64,000 nucleotides of DNA from Alistipes sp. (GTDB taxonomy: Bacteria; Bacteroidota; Bacteroidia; Bacteroidales; Rikenellaceae), in contig JAFXIS010000080.1 of the NCBI GenBank assembly GCA_017532885.1, positions 1-64,000 on the forward strand, written 5' to 3'. The notes below the pieces were generated by a model. It saw only the letters and a program-made list of their open reading frames with translations, did no database searches and had not been told where the DNA came from. A program made the translations under genes and the position numbers. Every line of letters starts with the position of its first letter. Position 1 is the first letter of the stretch. Below are positions 53,049 to 61,905 of this stretch, piece after piece.

Positions 53049-53080
53049 AGCGTGCCTAAATTATTGGGCACGCTTTTTTG
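53049..53080 (+). terminator. Rho-independent terminator
   Basis: AGCGTGCC pairs with GGCACGCT, followed by six T, 25 nt after the 89-aa gene. Confidence 0.9.
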
Positions 53081-53221
53081 TTGGAAGTCGAGGATAAGGA
53101 CATAGTAGGGAGTTTAGGGAGAGTTTTTGTGGCGGCGCTAATTTCTTTAATTTCACTAATTTCCTTAATCTCCTTAAACTCACTAAAAGATATACCGTCA
53201 TGACAAAATTGGGCAATGACT
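53081..53221. other. Low-complexity intergenic DNA
   Basis: TTAGGGAG, TTTCTTTAATTTCAC and CTCCTTAAACTCAC-like units alternate here, similar to 16436-16480. No gene is seen. Confidence 0.45.
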
Positions 53222-53315
53222 GCTACTGCGTACTTACACGCCTGCGTCGTGTAGCAATTGTGGCATGACAAAATTGAGATTCTCACGCAAAACTGCGTTT
53301 TGCTCAGAATGACGG
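53222..53315 (+). repeat. 94-bp dispersed repeat family A, copy 2
   Basis: Same length and about 94% identical to 50044-50137. The two copies flank the AraC-type and membrane protein genes in direct orientation, about 3.2 kb apart. Confidence 0.8.
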
Positions 53316-53331
53316 GATTGACAACCGTTTT

Positions 53332-53406
53332 CGTCACTCCAAAGGGACGCGAGCGACCAACACCCCACCCGTCACTCTGAGGGAGCGCAAGCGACCGTGG
53401 GAGTCT
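53332..53406 (+). repeat. Dispersed repeat family B, copies 3 and 4
   Basis: Copy 3 (53332-53359, CGTCACTCCAAAGGGACGCG) and copy 4 (53370-53406, CGTCACTCTGAGGGAGCGC) lie in tandem after family A. Confidence 0.65.
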
Positions 53407-53443
53407 AAAAAAATAATTGCTCAGAATGACGCACGACAACACA

Positions 53444-53485
53444 AAAAATAGTGTATTCCACAAGTTTGGAACACACTATTTTTTT
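53444..53485. terminator. Bidirectional terminator
   Basis: AAATAGTGTATTCCA pairs with TGGAACACACTATTT-like sequence (one or two mismatches). A and T runs at both ends allow function in both directions. It ends the WG-repeat gene on the minus strand. Confidence 0.75.
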
Positions 53486-53532
53486 CGCAAATAAGGCAAA
53501 TGCCGAAAGAGCCTTGTTATACAAATTCTTCC

Positions 53533-54138
53533 CTACATTCTTTTCAGGCGGCCCAAAGCACTTTCGGCCTTGTGGCTGTAATCGAAATTGGGTTGGATGA
53601 CCATCTGATTTTGGCGATTGATAACACCCCAGCCTCCGCCAACAACCTTCACTACGGCAAATCCGTCACTGTCGAAGTTGTGTGCATTTTCGTATTGCGG
53701 CAAGATGTGCCATTCGCCAAAGTGGTTCAAAAAGCCGTACAGCTCAGTAACAGGGTCTTCGGCATACCATAGTTCAATGCCCACCATGCGTCCTTTGCGG
53801 ATTGAAGTCATAGCCTCGTCGCAATCCACCGTGGAGCGGAATACCGGTTTAATAACCCACTGCCCCAAAGGATTGATTGTGCCGTAGTAGCTACCATGCT
53901 TAACACGAGCCATACCATTAGAGAAGTGCTGTGCCGATTTGAATTGCGGCTGTATGACCCAAACGCCCAAATCACCAAGATAGCCATACAGACCCGTTGC
54001 GGGGTCTTCGGTGGGCGTCAACCTTTGCGACACGCCCGCCATATGGCCGGACAAAGGAGTTTGGTTGGAGTAGAGGAGTGAGGTACATGAGGTTACGCCC
54101 ATCATTGCGATTAGGGCCATTATCAGACGAAGTTTCAT
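53533..54138 (-). CDS. WG-repeat lipoprotein
   Basis: 201 aa from ATG 54138 (MKLRLIMALIAMMGVTSC, Cys 18); a promoter ending just upstream excludes the longer frame starting at 54168. Four degenerate WG-type repeats are visible: LYGYLGDLGVWVIQPQFKSA, YYGTINPLGQWVIKPVF, LYGFLNHFGEWHILPQYENA and GWGVINRQNQMVIQPNFDYS. Repeats of this type form beta-propeller-like or solenoid folds and usually bind other proteins. There are no catalytic residues. It is probably attached to a periplasmic or outer membrane face. Confidence 0.78.
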   Translation of the reverse strand: MKLRLIMALIAMMGVTSCTSLLYSNQTPLSGHMAGVSQRLTPTEDPATGLYGYLGDLGVWVIQPQFKSAQHFSNGMARVKHGSYYGTINPLGQWVIKPVFRSTVDCDEAMTSIRKGRMVGIELWYAEDPVTELYGFLNHFGEWHILPQYENAHNFDSDGFAVVKVVGGGWGVINRQNQMVIQPNFDYSHKAESALGRLKRM

Positions 54139-54155
54139 AGCATTTTTTGTTTTCC

Positions 54156-54186
54156 CAAAAGTAGCCACCTACGCCTTGATAGCAAA
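54156..54186 (-). promoter_or_regulatory. Promoter of the WG-repeat gene
   Basis: On the minus strand TTTG (54186-54183), 19 nt, TACTTTTG (54163-54156). It gives a leader of roughly 11 nt to the ATG at 54138. Confidence 0.6.
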
Positions 54187-54279
54187 GTCATACGGTATAT
54201 TTTACCCGATGAAAGGCAAAAAGGGTGTCACAACCCTTACGGTCGGACACCCCTTTCATTATCTTCTTGCTACCAGCGT

Positions 54280-55656
54280 TTACTGCTGATTCTTGTTTGC
54301 TAAAGGTTTGCCATTAAACTCTCCGGTCAGCGTCTTGAGGAATGCTACGATATTGGCATTCTCCGCATCGGTAAGCTCCACGCCTGACTGATAGATAGCC
54401 ATATCGCGAACAGCCTCCTCCAGAGTCGCGCGCGTACCATCGTGATAATAGGGCCATGTAAGCTCCACATTACGCAAGCCGGGAACCTTGAAGCGATGAC
54501 GGTCGCGCTCCTGCTGTGTCTGCTTGAAACGGCCATTATCCTCCTCGGTCAATGCCAAGCCTCTATCGGCGAAATAGTGCTTACGCAAGCCCATCAACTC
54601 ATAAGACTCGCCACCCAAGTTCACACCCACATGGCAAGTGGCGCAATTATTCTCCTTGAAGAGTTCGTAGCCCCGCAACTCCTCGGCAGTAATAGCAGAA
54701 TCATCACCACGCAACCACTTATCAAAGCGAGAGTTGGGCGTAATGAGTGTGCGCTCGAACTCCTCGATAGCGTTGGTGATATTAGCCTCCGACCAGCCAT
54801 CGGGATATACCGCCTTAAACTGCTTGGTAAGAGCCTTATCGGCTGCAAGTTTTGCAATAATCGCATCGAACGACGGCGATGCCATCTCGACAGGATTCAA
54901 GGGAGGTCCTGCAGCCTGCTCGGCAAGGGTTGCGGCGCGACCATCCCAGAACTGCACAAAGTTATATACGGCATTATAGACCGTGGGAGCATTTACGCCA
55001 CCAAACTGACCTGCAACACCCTCAGAATATTGCTTGTTATCGACACCTGCCGACTCAAGGTCGTGACACGATGCGCACGACACGGTATTATCGACCGAGA
55101 GGCGTGTATCGTGATAGAGCAGACGACCCAACTCCACCTTTGCTGCGTCTACATCGTAGCTCTGCGGAATGGGGCGAATAGGCTCACCGGCACGCTCTGC
55201 CACAACATTGTCAGCATAATATGCCTCGCGCTCGTCGCGTGCCCAGCTAACGATAATATCGCGCTTTGCCGAAGTCATCTGACTACCCCAATGTACCAAA
55301 TAATACTTCGCCATAGGCATGCGCTTCTCGATTGCAACCTGCTCAACCTTGGCCACATCGACCATTGAAGGTTGATTGTTCTCCGCCAGCGCCTCCACGA
55401 GTGGCTCGATATCGAAGGCACGGAAGCCCGAATCGATATCCTGCTTCATAATCTTATCCGCCACAGGCATCTTGAAATAGAAGGGCAACTCAGGTTCTGC
55501 GGAGTGGCAATCCAAACAGCCTCCCTTCTCCAAAATTTGCAAAACTCGCTCCGTGCGGCTCAAATCCTCAGCCGGTGGGCGATTCAAATAGGCATAGACT
55601 GTACCCACCAAGAGCACAACTGCCAACATCAAGACAATAACACTACCTTTTCTCAT
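54280..55656 (-). CDS. Cytochrome-c peroxidase with an extra N-terminal haem domain
   Basis: 458 aa. An N-terminal hydrophobic helix (VIVLMLAVVLLVGTVYAYL) anchors it in the membrane. Three CxxCH motifs are present: CLDCH (residues 47-51) in an N-terminal haem-binding domain, CASCH near 195 and CATCH near 335 in the di-haem peroxidase core. Core blocks are LGRLLYHDTRLSVDNTVSCA, GVAGQFGGVNAPTVYNAVYN and RFKVPGLRNVELTWPYYHDG. It reduces hydrogen peroxide in the periplasm with electrons from a quinol or cytochrome chain. The extra haem may replace a separate electron donor. It is monocistronic. Confidence 0.93.
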   Translation of the reverse strand: MRKGSVIVLMLAVVLLVGTVYAYLNRPPAEDLSRTERVLQILEKGGCLDCHSAEPELPFYFKMPVADKIMKQDIDSGFRAFDIEPLVEALAENNQPSMVDVAKVEQVAIEKRMPMAKYYLVHWGSQMTSAKRDIIVSWARDEREAYYADNVVAERAGEPIRPIPQSYDVDAAKVELGRLLYHDTRLSVDNTVSCASCHDLESAGVDNKQYSEGVAGQFGGVNAPTVYNAVYNFVQFWDGRAATLAEQAAGPPLNPVEMASPSFDAIIAKLAADKALTKQFKAVYPDGWSEANITNAIEEFERTLITPNSRFDKWLRGDDSAITAEELRGYELFKENNCATCHVGVNLGGESYELMGLRKHYFADRGLALTEEDNGRFKQTQQERDRHRFKVPGLRNVELTWPYYHDGTRATLEEAVRDMAIYQSGVELTDAENANIVAFLKTLTGEFNGKPLANKNQQ

Positions 55657-55760
55657 AATTGATAGTTTTTAGGGTTATTATAGTTATAGTTGTATTTTAA
55701 TAAAATAGTTTTTTCAACCAATCAGATCCAAAATTTACAGGTCGGAGATTTATCCGATTA

Positions 55761-56270
55761 CTACATATATTGCACCAGCAACTCTACAACAATATCCTCC
55801 AACTCCTCTTCGCTATATTTCGAGACAAGGACATCTGCCAATTCATTGCTACTCAATGCAATGCTGATACTTTTTGCCGAATCTTTTTCCGAAAAGCGAA
55901 ACTCTATACCACAACCAGCTTCAACACACATCAAAAACAAGAATACAACCTCTTTCCCACCACTGAGCATTGATTCAACCATCGTTTTTTTAGTGCCGGC
56001 TGCATTTGTATCCATCGTTAACTCAAAGACATCAACCACATTCTCAGGAGCTTGGATATCATAGCACATTTTATTGGAAGCAATATAGACATCTCTCATA
56101 ATCAGACCTTCTCCTATATCCTGAGGGCATGTTTTATGCATTTCTTCAACAGCGCTTTTAAGAATAGCTTTTGCATCGAGTTCGTCATCCTGATATGCAA
56201 ATGAACTCAAAGTCATTACTGCAGTAATCGCTGCTACAGCGACCATCATGCTCTTAAAAAATCTCTTCAT
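55761..56270 (-). CDS. Secreted hypothetical protein, 169 aa
   Basis: It has the signal peptide MKRFFKSMMVAVAAITAVMTLSSFA, cleaved before YQDDELD. The mature part is acidic and helical at the ends, with a central beta region (CYDIQAPENVVDVFELTMD) and two cysteines close together in LMCVEAGCGIEF. I do not recognise a family. Its codon use is more AT-rich than its neighbours (many ATA, TTT and AAA), as seen in the surrounding intergenic DNA. It is probably periplasmic and transcribed alone from the box at 56412. Confidence 0.6.
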   Translation of the reverse strand: MKRFFKSMMVAVAAITAVMTLSSFAYQDDELDAKAILKSAVEEMHKTCPQDIGEGLIMRDVYIASNKMCYDIQAPENVVDVFELTMDTNAAGTKKTMVESMLSGGKEVVFLFLMCVEAGCGIEFRFSEKDSAKSISIALSSNELADVLVSKYSEEELEDIVVELLVQYM

Positions 56271-56608
56271 ATTTTAATTAGTTTCTCGTTAGTTTTTTCG
56301 GTTTTAGCGCCCCTGCATTCGGTCAATATACCATTTTATATGCGGCCTTTAATGCGGTCTTTATATGCGGTGAAGTTGCGCCCGATACCCAAAATGCATC
56401 CTCCCCCGTAACAAATATAATAATTTTTTGCTTTGCAACTATCATTCACAATAAAAACATAAGAAAAAAGTTTGTTAAGAGGCTCTTTTTCGCCGAAAAT
56501 TAGTATCTTCGCGAATATTAAGCTATTGAATGCTGCGATTCGCCGCAAAGCTATCGCCGCATCGCAGGCAGACAATTTGCTGTAAGGAGAACCAATAAAC
56601 TTTTTAGG
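56271..56608. other. Divergent intergenic region
   Basis: Three ATGCGG units (about 56339-56373, near ATGCGGCCTTTA and ATGCGGTCTTTA) form a short tandem repeat. A TATATTTG box on the minus strand (56412-56419) serves the 169-aa gene. A TATCTTCG box on the plus strand (56504-56511) may serve yihY. AAGGAG at 56584-56589 is too far from the yihY ATG to be a normal ribosome-binding site. No gene is seen. Confidence 0.4.
56412..56419 (-). promoter_or_regulatory. -7 box for the 169-aa gene
   Basis: It reads TATATTTG on the minus strand, with a TTG about 16 nt upstream. The leader would be roughly 135 nt. Confidence 0.4.
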
Positions 56609-57964
56609 ATGAAACTGAAGGATATAATATTTTTCTTTACCGACACTATCTTTCGCAAGAAACCCGACGAGTATAAGAATCCCGTAGTGCGCTGGGCTGC
56701 ACGACAATACAAGTTGATTTTCTATACCATACAGGGACTTTCGCAGCATGGCACGATGATTCGCAGTGCCGCGATGACCTTCTATACGCTTATCTCGATT
56801 GTGCCAATCGTGGCGTTGGTGTTTGCTGTGGTGAAGGGCTTCGGACTGGTGGATGGATTGGTCGAAAACCTCTACTCGATATTCCCGCAGATGCCCGAGG
56901 TTGTGGATTATGTGGTGGAGTTTGCCCAAAAGACCCTCGCCCGAACACAAGGAGGCTGGGTTGCGGCAATTTCGTTGGTGACACTTTTCTGGTCGGTTAT
57001 TCGTGTATTCGGCTCGGTCGAAGATGCCTTCAACAATATCTGGGAGGTGAAATCCACTCGCAGCATAGCCCGAAAATATAGCGACTACATCGCCATTGTA
57101 ATCATAGCTCCGATATTGTGGATTGTAGCATCATCCGCCGGAACATACATGAACGAAATCTTCGGCGTAAACGAGTCGGCATGGTTGCAAGCGGCATCCA
57201 AGCTCTTCTCGTTTGTCATCACTTGGGTGATGTTCACATTCCTCTACATCGTACTCCCGAATACCAAAGTGCGCTTCGGCTCGGCTGTAATTTCGGCTAT
57301 TATTGCCGGCTCAACATTCCTCCTTTTCCAATGGGGATATGTATTTTTGCAGAAGTGGATGACCTCGTACAACGCCATCTATGGTAGCTTCGCAGCTCTG
57401 CCGTTGTTCCTGATTTGGTTGCAGACATCGTGGCAGATTTTGTTGCTCGGAGGCGAGTTGTCGTTTGCCTTCCAGAATATCCAACGCTTCGACGAGGAGC
57501 GCGAATCACTCTTGGCGAGCTACGATTGCCGCCGCAAATTGATGTTGGGCGTGATGGTTATCGTGGGTCGCTCGTTCCGCGACGGCAAGGGGGCTGTTCC
57601 CGTTACCGAGATTCGCGACCGCTTGGCTTTGCCTACGCGAATTTTGAGCAACATCCTCTTCACTCTCGTTTCGGCAGGTATGTTGAATGAAATTCGCCGC
57701 GAAGGCAGCGAATACGATATGCGTTACTCGCCGGCAAGAGATATATCCTCTTTGCGCATATATGATATCTTGGAGGCTGTGGATAATCAAGGCTTTGGAC
57801 GCGACAATATCGACCTCAAGGGCGATGATTTGGATATTTGCGCCACAACGATAGACGACTTGAAAGAGATAACGCGCTCAAGCGAACAGAATGTAAAACT
57901 CATAGATTTAATAGATAATATAGATTTAATAGATAATAATGTCACAAGTGGATTCGATAAATAG
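56609..57964 (+). CDS. YihY/BrkB-family inner-membrane protein
   Basis: 451 aa. The YihY core (about 30-300) has six membrane helices with MIRSAAMTFYTLISIVPIVALVFAV, GGWVAAISLVTLFWSVIRVFGSVEDAFNNIW and FGSFAALPLFLIWLQTSW-like blocks. A cytoplasmic C-terminal domain follows (about 310-440), with ILSNILFTLVSAGMLNEIRR looking like a winged helix. The end carries LIDLIDNIDLIDN, a direct repeat in the DNA. The stop lies 26 nt inside the next gene, so the two are translationally coupled. The role is unknown; BrkB-like proteins were once misread as RNase BN. Confidence 0.88.
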   Translation: MKLKDIIFFFTDTIFRKKPDEYKNPVVRWAARQYKLIFYTIQGLSQHGTMIRSAAMTFYTLISIVPIVALVFAVVKGFGLVDGLVENLYSIFPQMPEVVDYVVEFAQKTLARTQGGWVAAISLVTLFWSVIRVFGSVEDAFNNIWEVKSTRSIARKYSDYIAIVIIAPILWIVASSAGTYMNEIFGVNESAWLQAASKLFSFVITWVMFTFLYIVLPNTKVRFGSAVISAIIAGSTFLLFQWGYVFLQKWMTSYNAIYGSFAALPLFLIWLQTSWQILLLGGELSFAFQNIQRFDEERESLLASYDCRRKLMLGVMVIVGRSFRDGKGAVPVTEIRDRLALPTRILSNILFTLVSAGMLNEIRREGSEYDMRYSPARDISSLRIYDILEAVDNQGFGRDNIDLKGDDLDICATTIDDLKEITRSSEQNVKLIDLIDNIDLIDNNVTSGFDK

Positions 57965-58736
57965 TGTTGTTATAGTCGGTAGCGGAAATGTTGCCGAGGC
58001 TTTTGCTTTGGCCGTTGCCGATTGTTGGGGTGTGGAACTGTGCCAAATCGTAGCGCGCAACGAGGAGCGGGCAGCCGAGATAGCCGCAATGGCAGGTTGC
58101 GAGTGGAGCGACGATTTCGATGAGGTGGAGGATGCCGACCTCTACATCATTGCCGTAAGTGACCGCGCCGTAGAGGATGTTGCCGAAAAGTTGCATCGCC
58201 CCGAGGGTTCTATCGTAGTTCACACGGCGGGAAGCGTCACCACCGAGGCTTTGGGTAAAGAGAATTGCGGTGTACTCTACCCCTTCCAAACCTTCACGAA
58301 GGGTCGCAGGGTCGATTTTACCGAGGTGCCACTCTTTATCGAGGGAAGCGACGAGTATACTGCGCAACTTATCGAAGATTTCGCGAATCTATTGAGCCGA
58401 CAGGTATATCGTGCCGACTCGGAGCGCCGTCGCGAGATTCATTTGGCGGGAGTATTCGCCTGCAACTTTGTAAATGCCCTCTACGCTATGGCTACGGACC
58501 GCCTCGCAAAGAGCGAGGAGCTGCCATTTGATGTGTTACGCCCGCTGATTTTGGAGACTGCCGCCAAGGCTGTCGAGGCAGAACACCCGCGCGATGTGCA
58601 GACCGGACCGGCAAAGCGTGGCGATAAAGTGGTTGCCGAGCGGCATATCTCGATGCTTAACGACGAGCCCGAAAAACAGACTTTATATGAGTTGCTGGAT
58701 AAATACATCTTCCGCACGAGTCACAATCAGCAGTAA
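57939..58736 (+). CDS. Rossmann-fold / DUF2520 protein
   Basis: 265 aa. The N-terminal Rossmann motif VVIVGSGNVAEAFALAV would bind NAD(P). The acidic beta-strand ADLYIIAVSDRAVEDVAEKL and VVHTAGSVTTEAL follow. The C-terminal helical DUF2520 domain has HLAGVFACNFVNALYAMA and LETAAKAVEAEHPRDVQTGPAKRGD. It resembles ketopantoate-reductase-like or F420-dependent dehydrogenases, but the substrate is unknown. It overlaps yihY by 26 nt and precedes the KdsC-like gene by 25 nt, an arrangement common in Bacteroidetes. Confidence 0.9.
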   Translation: MSQVDSINSVVIVGSGNVAEAFALAVADCWGVELCQIVARNEERAAEIAAMAGCEWSDDFDEVEDADLYIIAVSDRAVEDVAEKLHRPEGSIVVHTAGSVTTEALGKENCGVLYPFQTFTKGRRVDFTEVPLFIEGSDEYTAQLIEDFANLLSRQVYRADSERRREIHLAGVFACNFVNALYAMATDRLAKSEELPFDVLRPLILETAAKAVEAEHPRDVQTGPAKRGDKVVAERHISMLNDEPEKQTLYELLDKYIFRTSHNQQ

Positions 58737-58761
58737 ATTGCGAAAATAAATTCTTGAAAAG

Positions 58762-59301
58762 ATGGGAAACTTCAAAGAGGATATAGCACAGACAAAAGCC
58801 TTCATTTTTGATGTCGATGGAGTGATGACCGACGGAGGTATCACGCCGATTGAGGGCGGTACAGATTTTTTCAGAACATATTATGCCAAAGATGGTTACG
58901 CCATAGCTTACGCACTACGCCGAGGCTATAAAGTATGCGTAATTTCGGGTGGACACGGTTCGCTTTTACGCGCCCGTTTAGAGCGCTTGGGAGTAACGAA
59001 AATGTACCTCAGTTGCATGGATAAAATTGCCGCCATGGAGGAGTTTTTTGCCGAGTACGGGATAGACCCCACAACGACAATTTATATGGGTGACGACATC
59101 CCCGACTTGGAGTGCATGGAGCGCGTGGGAATTCCCGTTTGCCCGGCAGATGCTTGCTCGGAAGTGATTGAGGCTTCGCGTTATGTGTCGGAATTTTGCG
59201 GTGGGAAAGGTGCCGTACGCGACATCATCGAGCAGACACTCCGCGCCCAAGATGAGTGGGCAAAGGATAGACGCGGTGTTTTAGGCATTGCGTCGAAGTA
59301 G
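58762..59301 (+). CDS. kdsC: KdsC-like HAD phosphatase
   Basis: 179 aa, typical KdsC size with no cap domain. HAD motif I is FIFDVDGVMTDGG (Asp17, Asp19), motif II in VCVISGGHGSLLRARLERLG, Lys in CMDKIAAM, and motif IV MGDDIPDLECM. PVCPADACSEV is the usual KdsC tail block. KdsC removes phosphate from KDO-8-phosphate in lipopolysaccharide synthesis; close relatives act on other sugar acids. It lies in the yihY-DUF2520 operon. Confidence 0.85.
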   Translation: MGNFKEDIAQTKAFIFDVDGVMTDGGITPIEGGTDFFRTYYAKDGYAIAYALRRGYKVCVISGGHGSLLRARLERLGVTKMYLSCMDKIAAMEEFFAEYGIDPTTTIYMGDDIPDLECMERVGIPVCPADACSEVIEASRYVSEFCGGKGAVRDIIEQTLRAQDEWAKDRRGVLGIASK

Positions 59302-59331
59302 ATTCTTTAATTATTAGCGACAGAACAAACC

Positions 59332-59838
59332 ATGAACGAAGAGTTGATGCAGCGCCGCCAAAGAGTCTTTGACTTCCTTGCGGCTCACAACATAGAGTAT
59401 AGCTACTACGAGCATCCCGAGGCTCCGACAATCGAAATTGCCCGCGAATATTGGCATCAGGATGGCTCGAAGCATTGTAAAAACCTATTCTTCCGCAACC
59501 ATAAGGGCAACCGCCACTATTTAGTGGTTTTTGACTGCGAACAGTCGTTGGCGATTCACGATTTGGAACATCGCCTGCACCAAGGCAAACTCTCGTTTGC
59601 TTCGGAGCAGCGCATGGAGCGTTATTTGGGTTTAAGGCCCGGCTCGGTGTCGCCCTTTGGAATGATAAACGATGCAGAGCATCATGTACACCTGTTTTTA
59701 GATGCCAACCTGCGCAACTATCCGTCGCTCTCGTTCCACCCGAACGACAACACCGCCACGGTGGTTATCTCGCAGGAGATGTTTCATCGTTACCTCGAGG
59801 CTGTGGGCAACACCTACGAATACATCGACCTCTATTAA
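59332..59838 (+). CDS. Freestanding Ala-tRNA(Pro) deacylase (ProXp-ala/PrdX type)
   Basis: 168 aa YbaK/INS fold. HNIEYSYYEHPEAPTIE, HCKNLFFRNHKGNRHYLVVFD and the closing RYLGLRPGSVSPFGMIND with HLFLDANL are characteristic. It hydrolyses mischarged Ala-tRNA(Pro). The prolyl-tRNA synthetase gene is the next gene. That synthetase has no inserted editing domain, so trans-editing by this protein makes sense. A hairpin (59863) lies between them, so the synthetase also has its own promoter. Confidence 0.9.
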   Translation: MNEELMQRRQRVFDFLAAHNIEYSYYEHPEAPTIEIAREYWHQDGSKHCKNLFFRNHKGNRHYLVVFDCEQSLAIHDLEHRLHQGKLSFASEQRMERYLGLRPGSVSPFGMINDAEHHVHLFLDANLRNYPSLSFHPNDNTATVVISQEMFHRYLEAVGNTYEYIDLY

Positions 59839-59862
59839 CATCGTCAATACCGGCAATTACAC

Positions 59863-59890
59863 CCCCTTTCCGACCTCGGAGAGGGGCTGA
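59863..59890 (+). terminator. Terminator-like hairpin
   Basis: CCCCT (59863-59867) pairs with AGGGG (59882-59886), plus an inner TCCG/CGGA, followed by CTGATTTTTA. Confidence 0.55.
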
Positions 59891-59920
59891 TTTTTATATT
59901 TTTAGCAAAAAATAGCCCTT

Positions 59921-59954
59921 TTTGGTGAAAACCGATAAAAAATCACTACCTTTG
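59921..59954 (+). promoter_or_regulatory. Promoter of proS
   Basis: TTTG (59921-59924), 22 nt, TACCTTTG (59947-59954). Transcription would start near 59961, about 60 nt before the ATG at 60022. Confidence 0.6.
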
Positions 59955-60021
59955 CCTGCTTGACAATCAGTCCATTATTATTTTGTGGGCTACAAACATA
60001 CCGAAAATTAACACTATAAAT

Positions 60022-61509
60022 ATGGCAGTAGAACTTAAAGATTTGACCAAAGTCGAGGATAACTACTCGAAATGGTACAACGAGTTGGTGGTAAAGGCCG
60101 GTTTGGCCGAGAACTCGGCAGTAAGAGGTTGCATGGTCATAAAGCCTTATGGTTATGCAATTTGGGAGAAGATGCAGCGCGCGCTTGACGATATGTTCAA
60201 GGCAACGGGACACGAGAATGCTTACTTCCCGCTCTTCATCCCGAAATCATTCTTTTCGCGCGAGGCGAGCCATGTCGAGGGCTTTGCCAAGGAGTGCGCC
60301 GTGGTGACACACTACCGTTTGATGAACTCTTCACAAGGCGAAGGTGTCGTTGTAGACCCCTCGGCAAAGTTGGAGGAGGAACTTATCGTGCGTCCCACAT
60401 CGGAGACCATCATCTGGAACACCTATAAGAATTGGATTACCTCGTACCGCGACCTTCCAATCCTCTGCAACCAGTGGGCAAATGTTGTGCGTTGGGAGAT
60501 GCGTACCCGCCTCTTTTTGCGTACCGCCGAGTTCCTCTGGCAGGAGGGTCACACGGCTCACGCTACAAGCGAGGAGGCACAGGAGGAGGCTATGCGCATG
60601 ATTCGCGTATATCAGGACTTCGCCGAGAATTGGATGGGCGTACCCGTTGTTGTGGGTCACAAGTCGCCCAATGAGCGCTTCGCCGGAGCTGAGGATACCC
60701 TCACAATCGAGGCTTTGATGCAGGATGGCAAGGCTTTGCAGAGCGGTACATCGCATTTCTTGGGTCAGAACTTCGCCAAGGCGTTCGATGTGACTTACAC
60801 CACCAAGGAGGGCAAGCAGGAGTATGTTTGGGCTACTTCGTGGGGTGTTTCTACCCGCTTGATGGGCGCATTGATTATGGCTCACTCGGACAACAACGGC
60901 CTTGTTTTACCTCCGAAGTTGGCACCTATTCAGGTCGCTATGGTACCTATATATAAAGGTGAGGAGCAGCTCAAGACCATGACCGAGAAGATGGAGTCAA
61001 TCGCTGCGGAGTTGCGCAAGCGCGGCATCAGCGTCAAGGTCGATGCGCGCGACAATGTGCGTTCGGGCTTTAAGTTCGCCGAGTACGAGTTGAAGGGTGT
61101 TCCCGTGCGTTTGGCGCTCGGACCTCGCGATTTGGAGAACGGCACTATCGAGCTGGCACGCCGTGATACACTTTCTAAGGAGGTTGTTCCGCAGGAGGGC
61201 CTCGTTGAGCGCATCGTGGCACTTATGGACGAGATTCAGGCCAACATCTACCAGAAGGCTTTGGATTTCCGTAACTCGATGATTACCAAGGCGGACAGCT
61301 GGGAGGAGTTCATCGACATTTTGGACAACAAGGGCGGTTTCGTGTCGGCACATTGGGACGGCACACCCGAGACCGAGCAGGCAATCAAGGATGCTACGAA
61401 GGCAACAATCCGTTGTATCCCTATCGACCTTGTAGACGAGGAGGAGGGCAAGTGTATTTTCAGCGGAAAGCCCTCACACCGCCGCGTTTTGTTCGCCCGC
61501 AGTTACTAA
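60022..61509 (+). CDS. proS: Prolyl-tRNA synthetase (archaeal/eukaryotic-like short type)
   Basis: 495 aa from ATG 60022; the frame opens at 59983, but [20 protein letters not shown] is the family start and fits the promoter. The class II core has [55 protein letters not shown] and motif 3 [14 protein letters not shown]. The anticodon-binding domain begins at [11 protein letters not shown]. The C-terminal zinc-like extension is present, and the protein ends in Tyr (FARSY), as in the short type. The bacterial INS editing insert is absent, consistent with the neighbouring deacylase. Confidence 0.96.
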   Translation: MAVELKDLTKVEDNYSKWYNELVVKAGLAENSAVRGCMVIKPYGYAIWEKMQRALDDMFKATGHENAYFPLFIPKSFFSREASHVEGFAKECAVVTHYRLMNSSQGEGVVVDPSAKLEEELIVRPTSETIIWNTYKNWITSYRDLPILCNQWANVVRWEMRTRLFLRTAEFLWQEGHTAHATSEEAQEEAMRMIRVYQDFAENWMGVPVVVGHKSPNERFAGAEDTLTIEALMQDGKALQSGTSHFLGQNFAKAFDVTYTTKEGKQEYVWATSWGVSTRLMGALIMAHSDNNGLVLPPKLAPIQVAMVPIYKGEEQLKTMTEKMESIAAELRKRGISVKVDARDNVRSGFKFAEYELKGVPVRLALGPRDLENGTIELARRDTLSKEVVPQEGLVERIVALMDEIQANIYQKALDFRNSMITKADSWEEFIDILDNKGGFVSAHWDGTPETEQAIKDATKATIRCIPIDLVDEEEGKCIFSGKPSHRRVLFARSY

Positions 61510-61573
61510 TCGTAAACATATCCGGCAAATATTTCCTTGCGCATACAGGGAATTTTGCTCACTATCAGATAGA

Positions 61574-61641
61574 TCCCCTCTATCTCGAATTTGGCAGAAA
61601 ATGGCAGTTTTCGCGCTTTTTCGGGATAGAGGGGAATTTTT
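61574..61641 (+). terminator. Long terminator after proS
   Basis: TCCCCTCTATCTCGAA (61574-61589) pairs with 61620-61635 with one GU. A 30-nt loop lies between, and a T-run (61637-61641) follows. Confidence 0.75.
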
Positions 61642-61729
61642 GTGATATTTTTTCACCCCTCGTAATGCACTGATTTTCTGCGACTTGCCTCACTTCGGGG
61701 GGGGGTAATTTTCAAATCTCCGATAAAAG
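61642..61729. other. Intergenic stretch with a nine-G run
   Basis: A run of nine G (61697-61705), directly followed by TAAT, lies about 200 nt before the last gene. The same G9-TAAT string occurs at 47531-47543. No gene is seen. Confidence 0.4.
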
Positions 61730-61761
61730 TTTGTTATTTTGGAGAAAAATATTTATTTTTG
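61730..61761 (+). promoter_or_regulatory. Promoter of the last lipoprotein gene
   Basis: TTTG (61730-61733), 20 nt, TATTTTTG (61754-61761). The leader would be about 140 nt and AT-rich near the start codon, as in highly expressed Bacteroidetes genes. Confidence 0.6.
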
Positions 61762-61905
61762 CATTCAGTCAAATAGTGTTTTGTTTCAACGAAATGCGAA
61801 TCGAGGCACTCTTTTTGACGCAAACAACCGCCCTAAATGAAGGGACAGAAAATAAAAATTATTCATATTAATTAATTTATTTTATTAACCAAAAATTCAA
61901 CGATT

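Noticed and set aside
57901..57941. Tandem TAGATTTAATAGATAATA repeat as a phase-variable tract
   Set aside because: It is only two units, in frame, and encodes a LIDLIDN repeat at the end of YihY; slippage by one unit (18 nt) would not break the frame.
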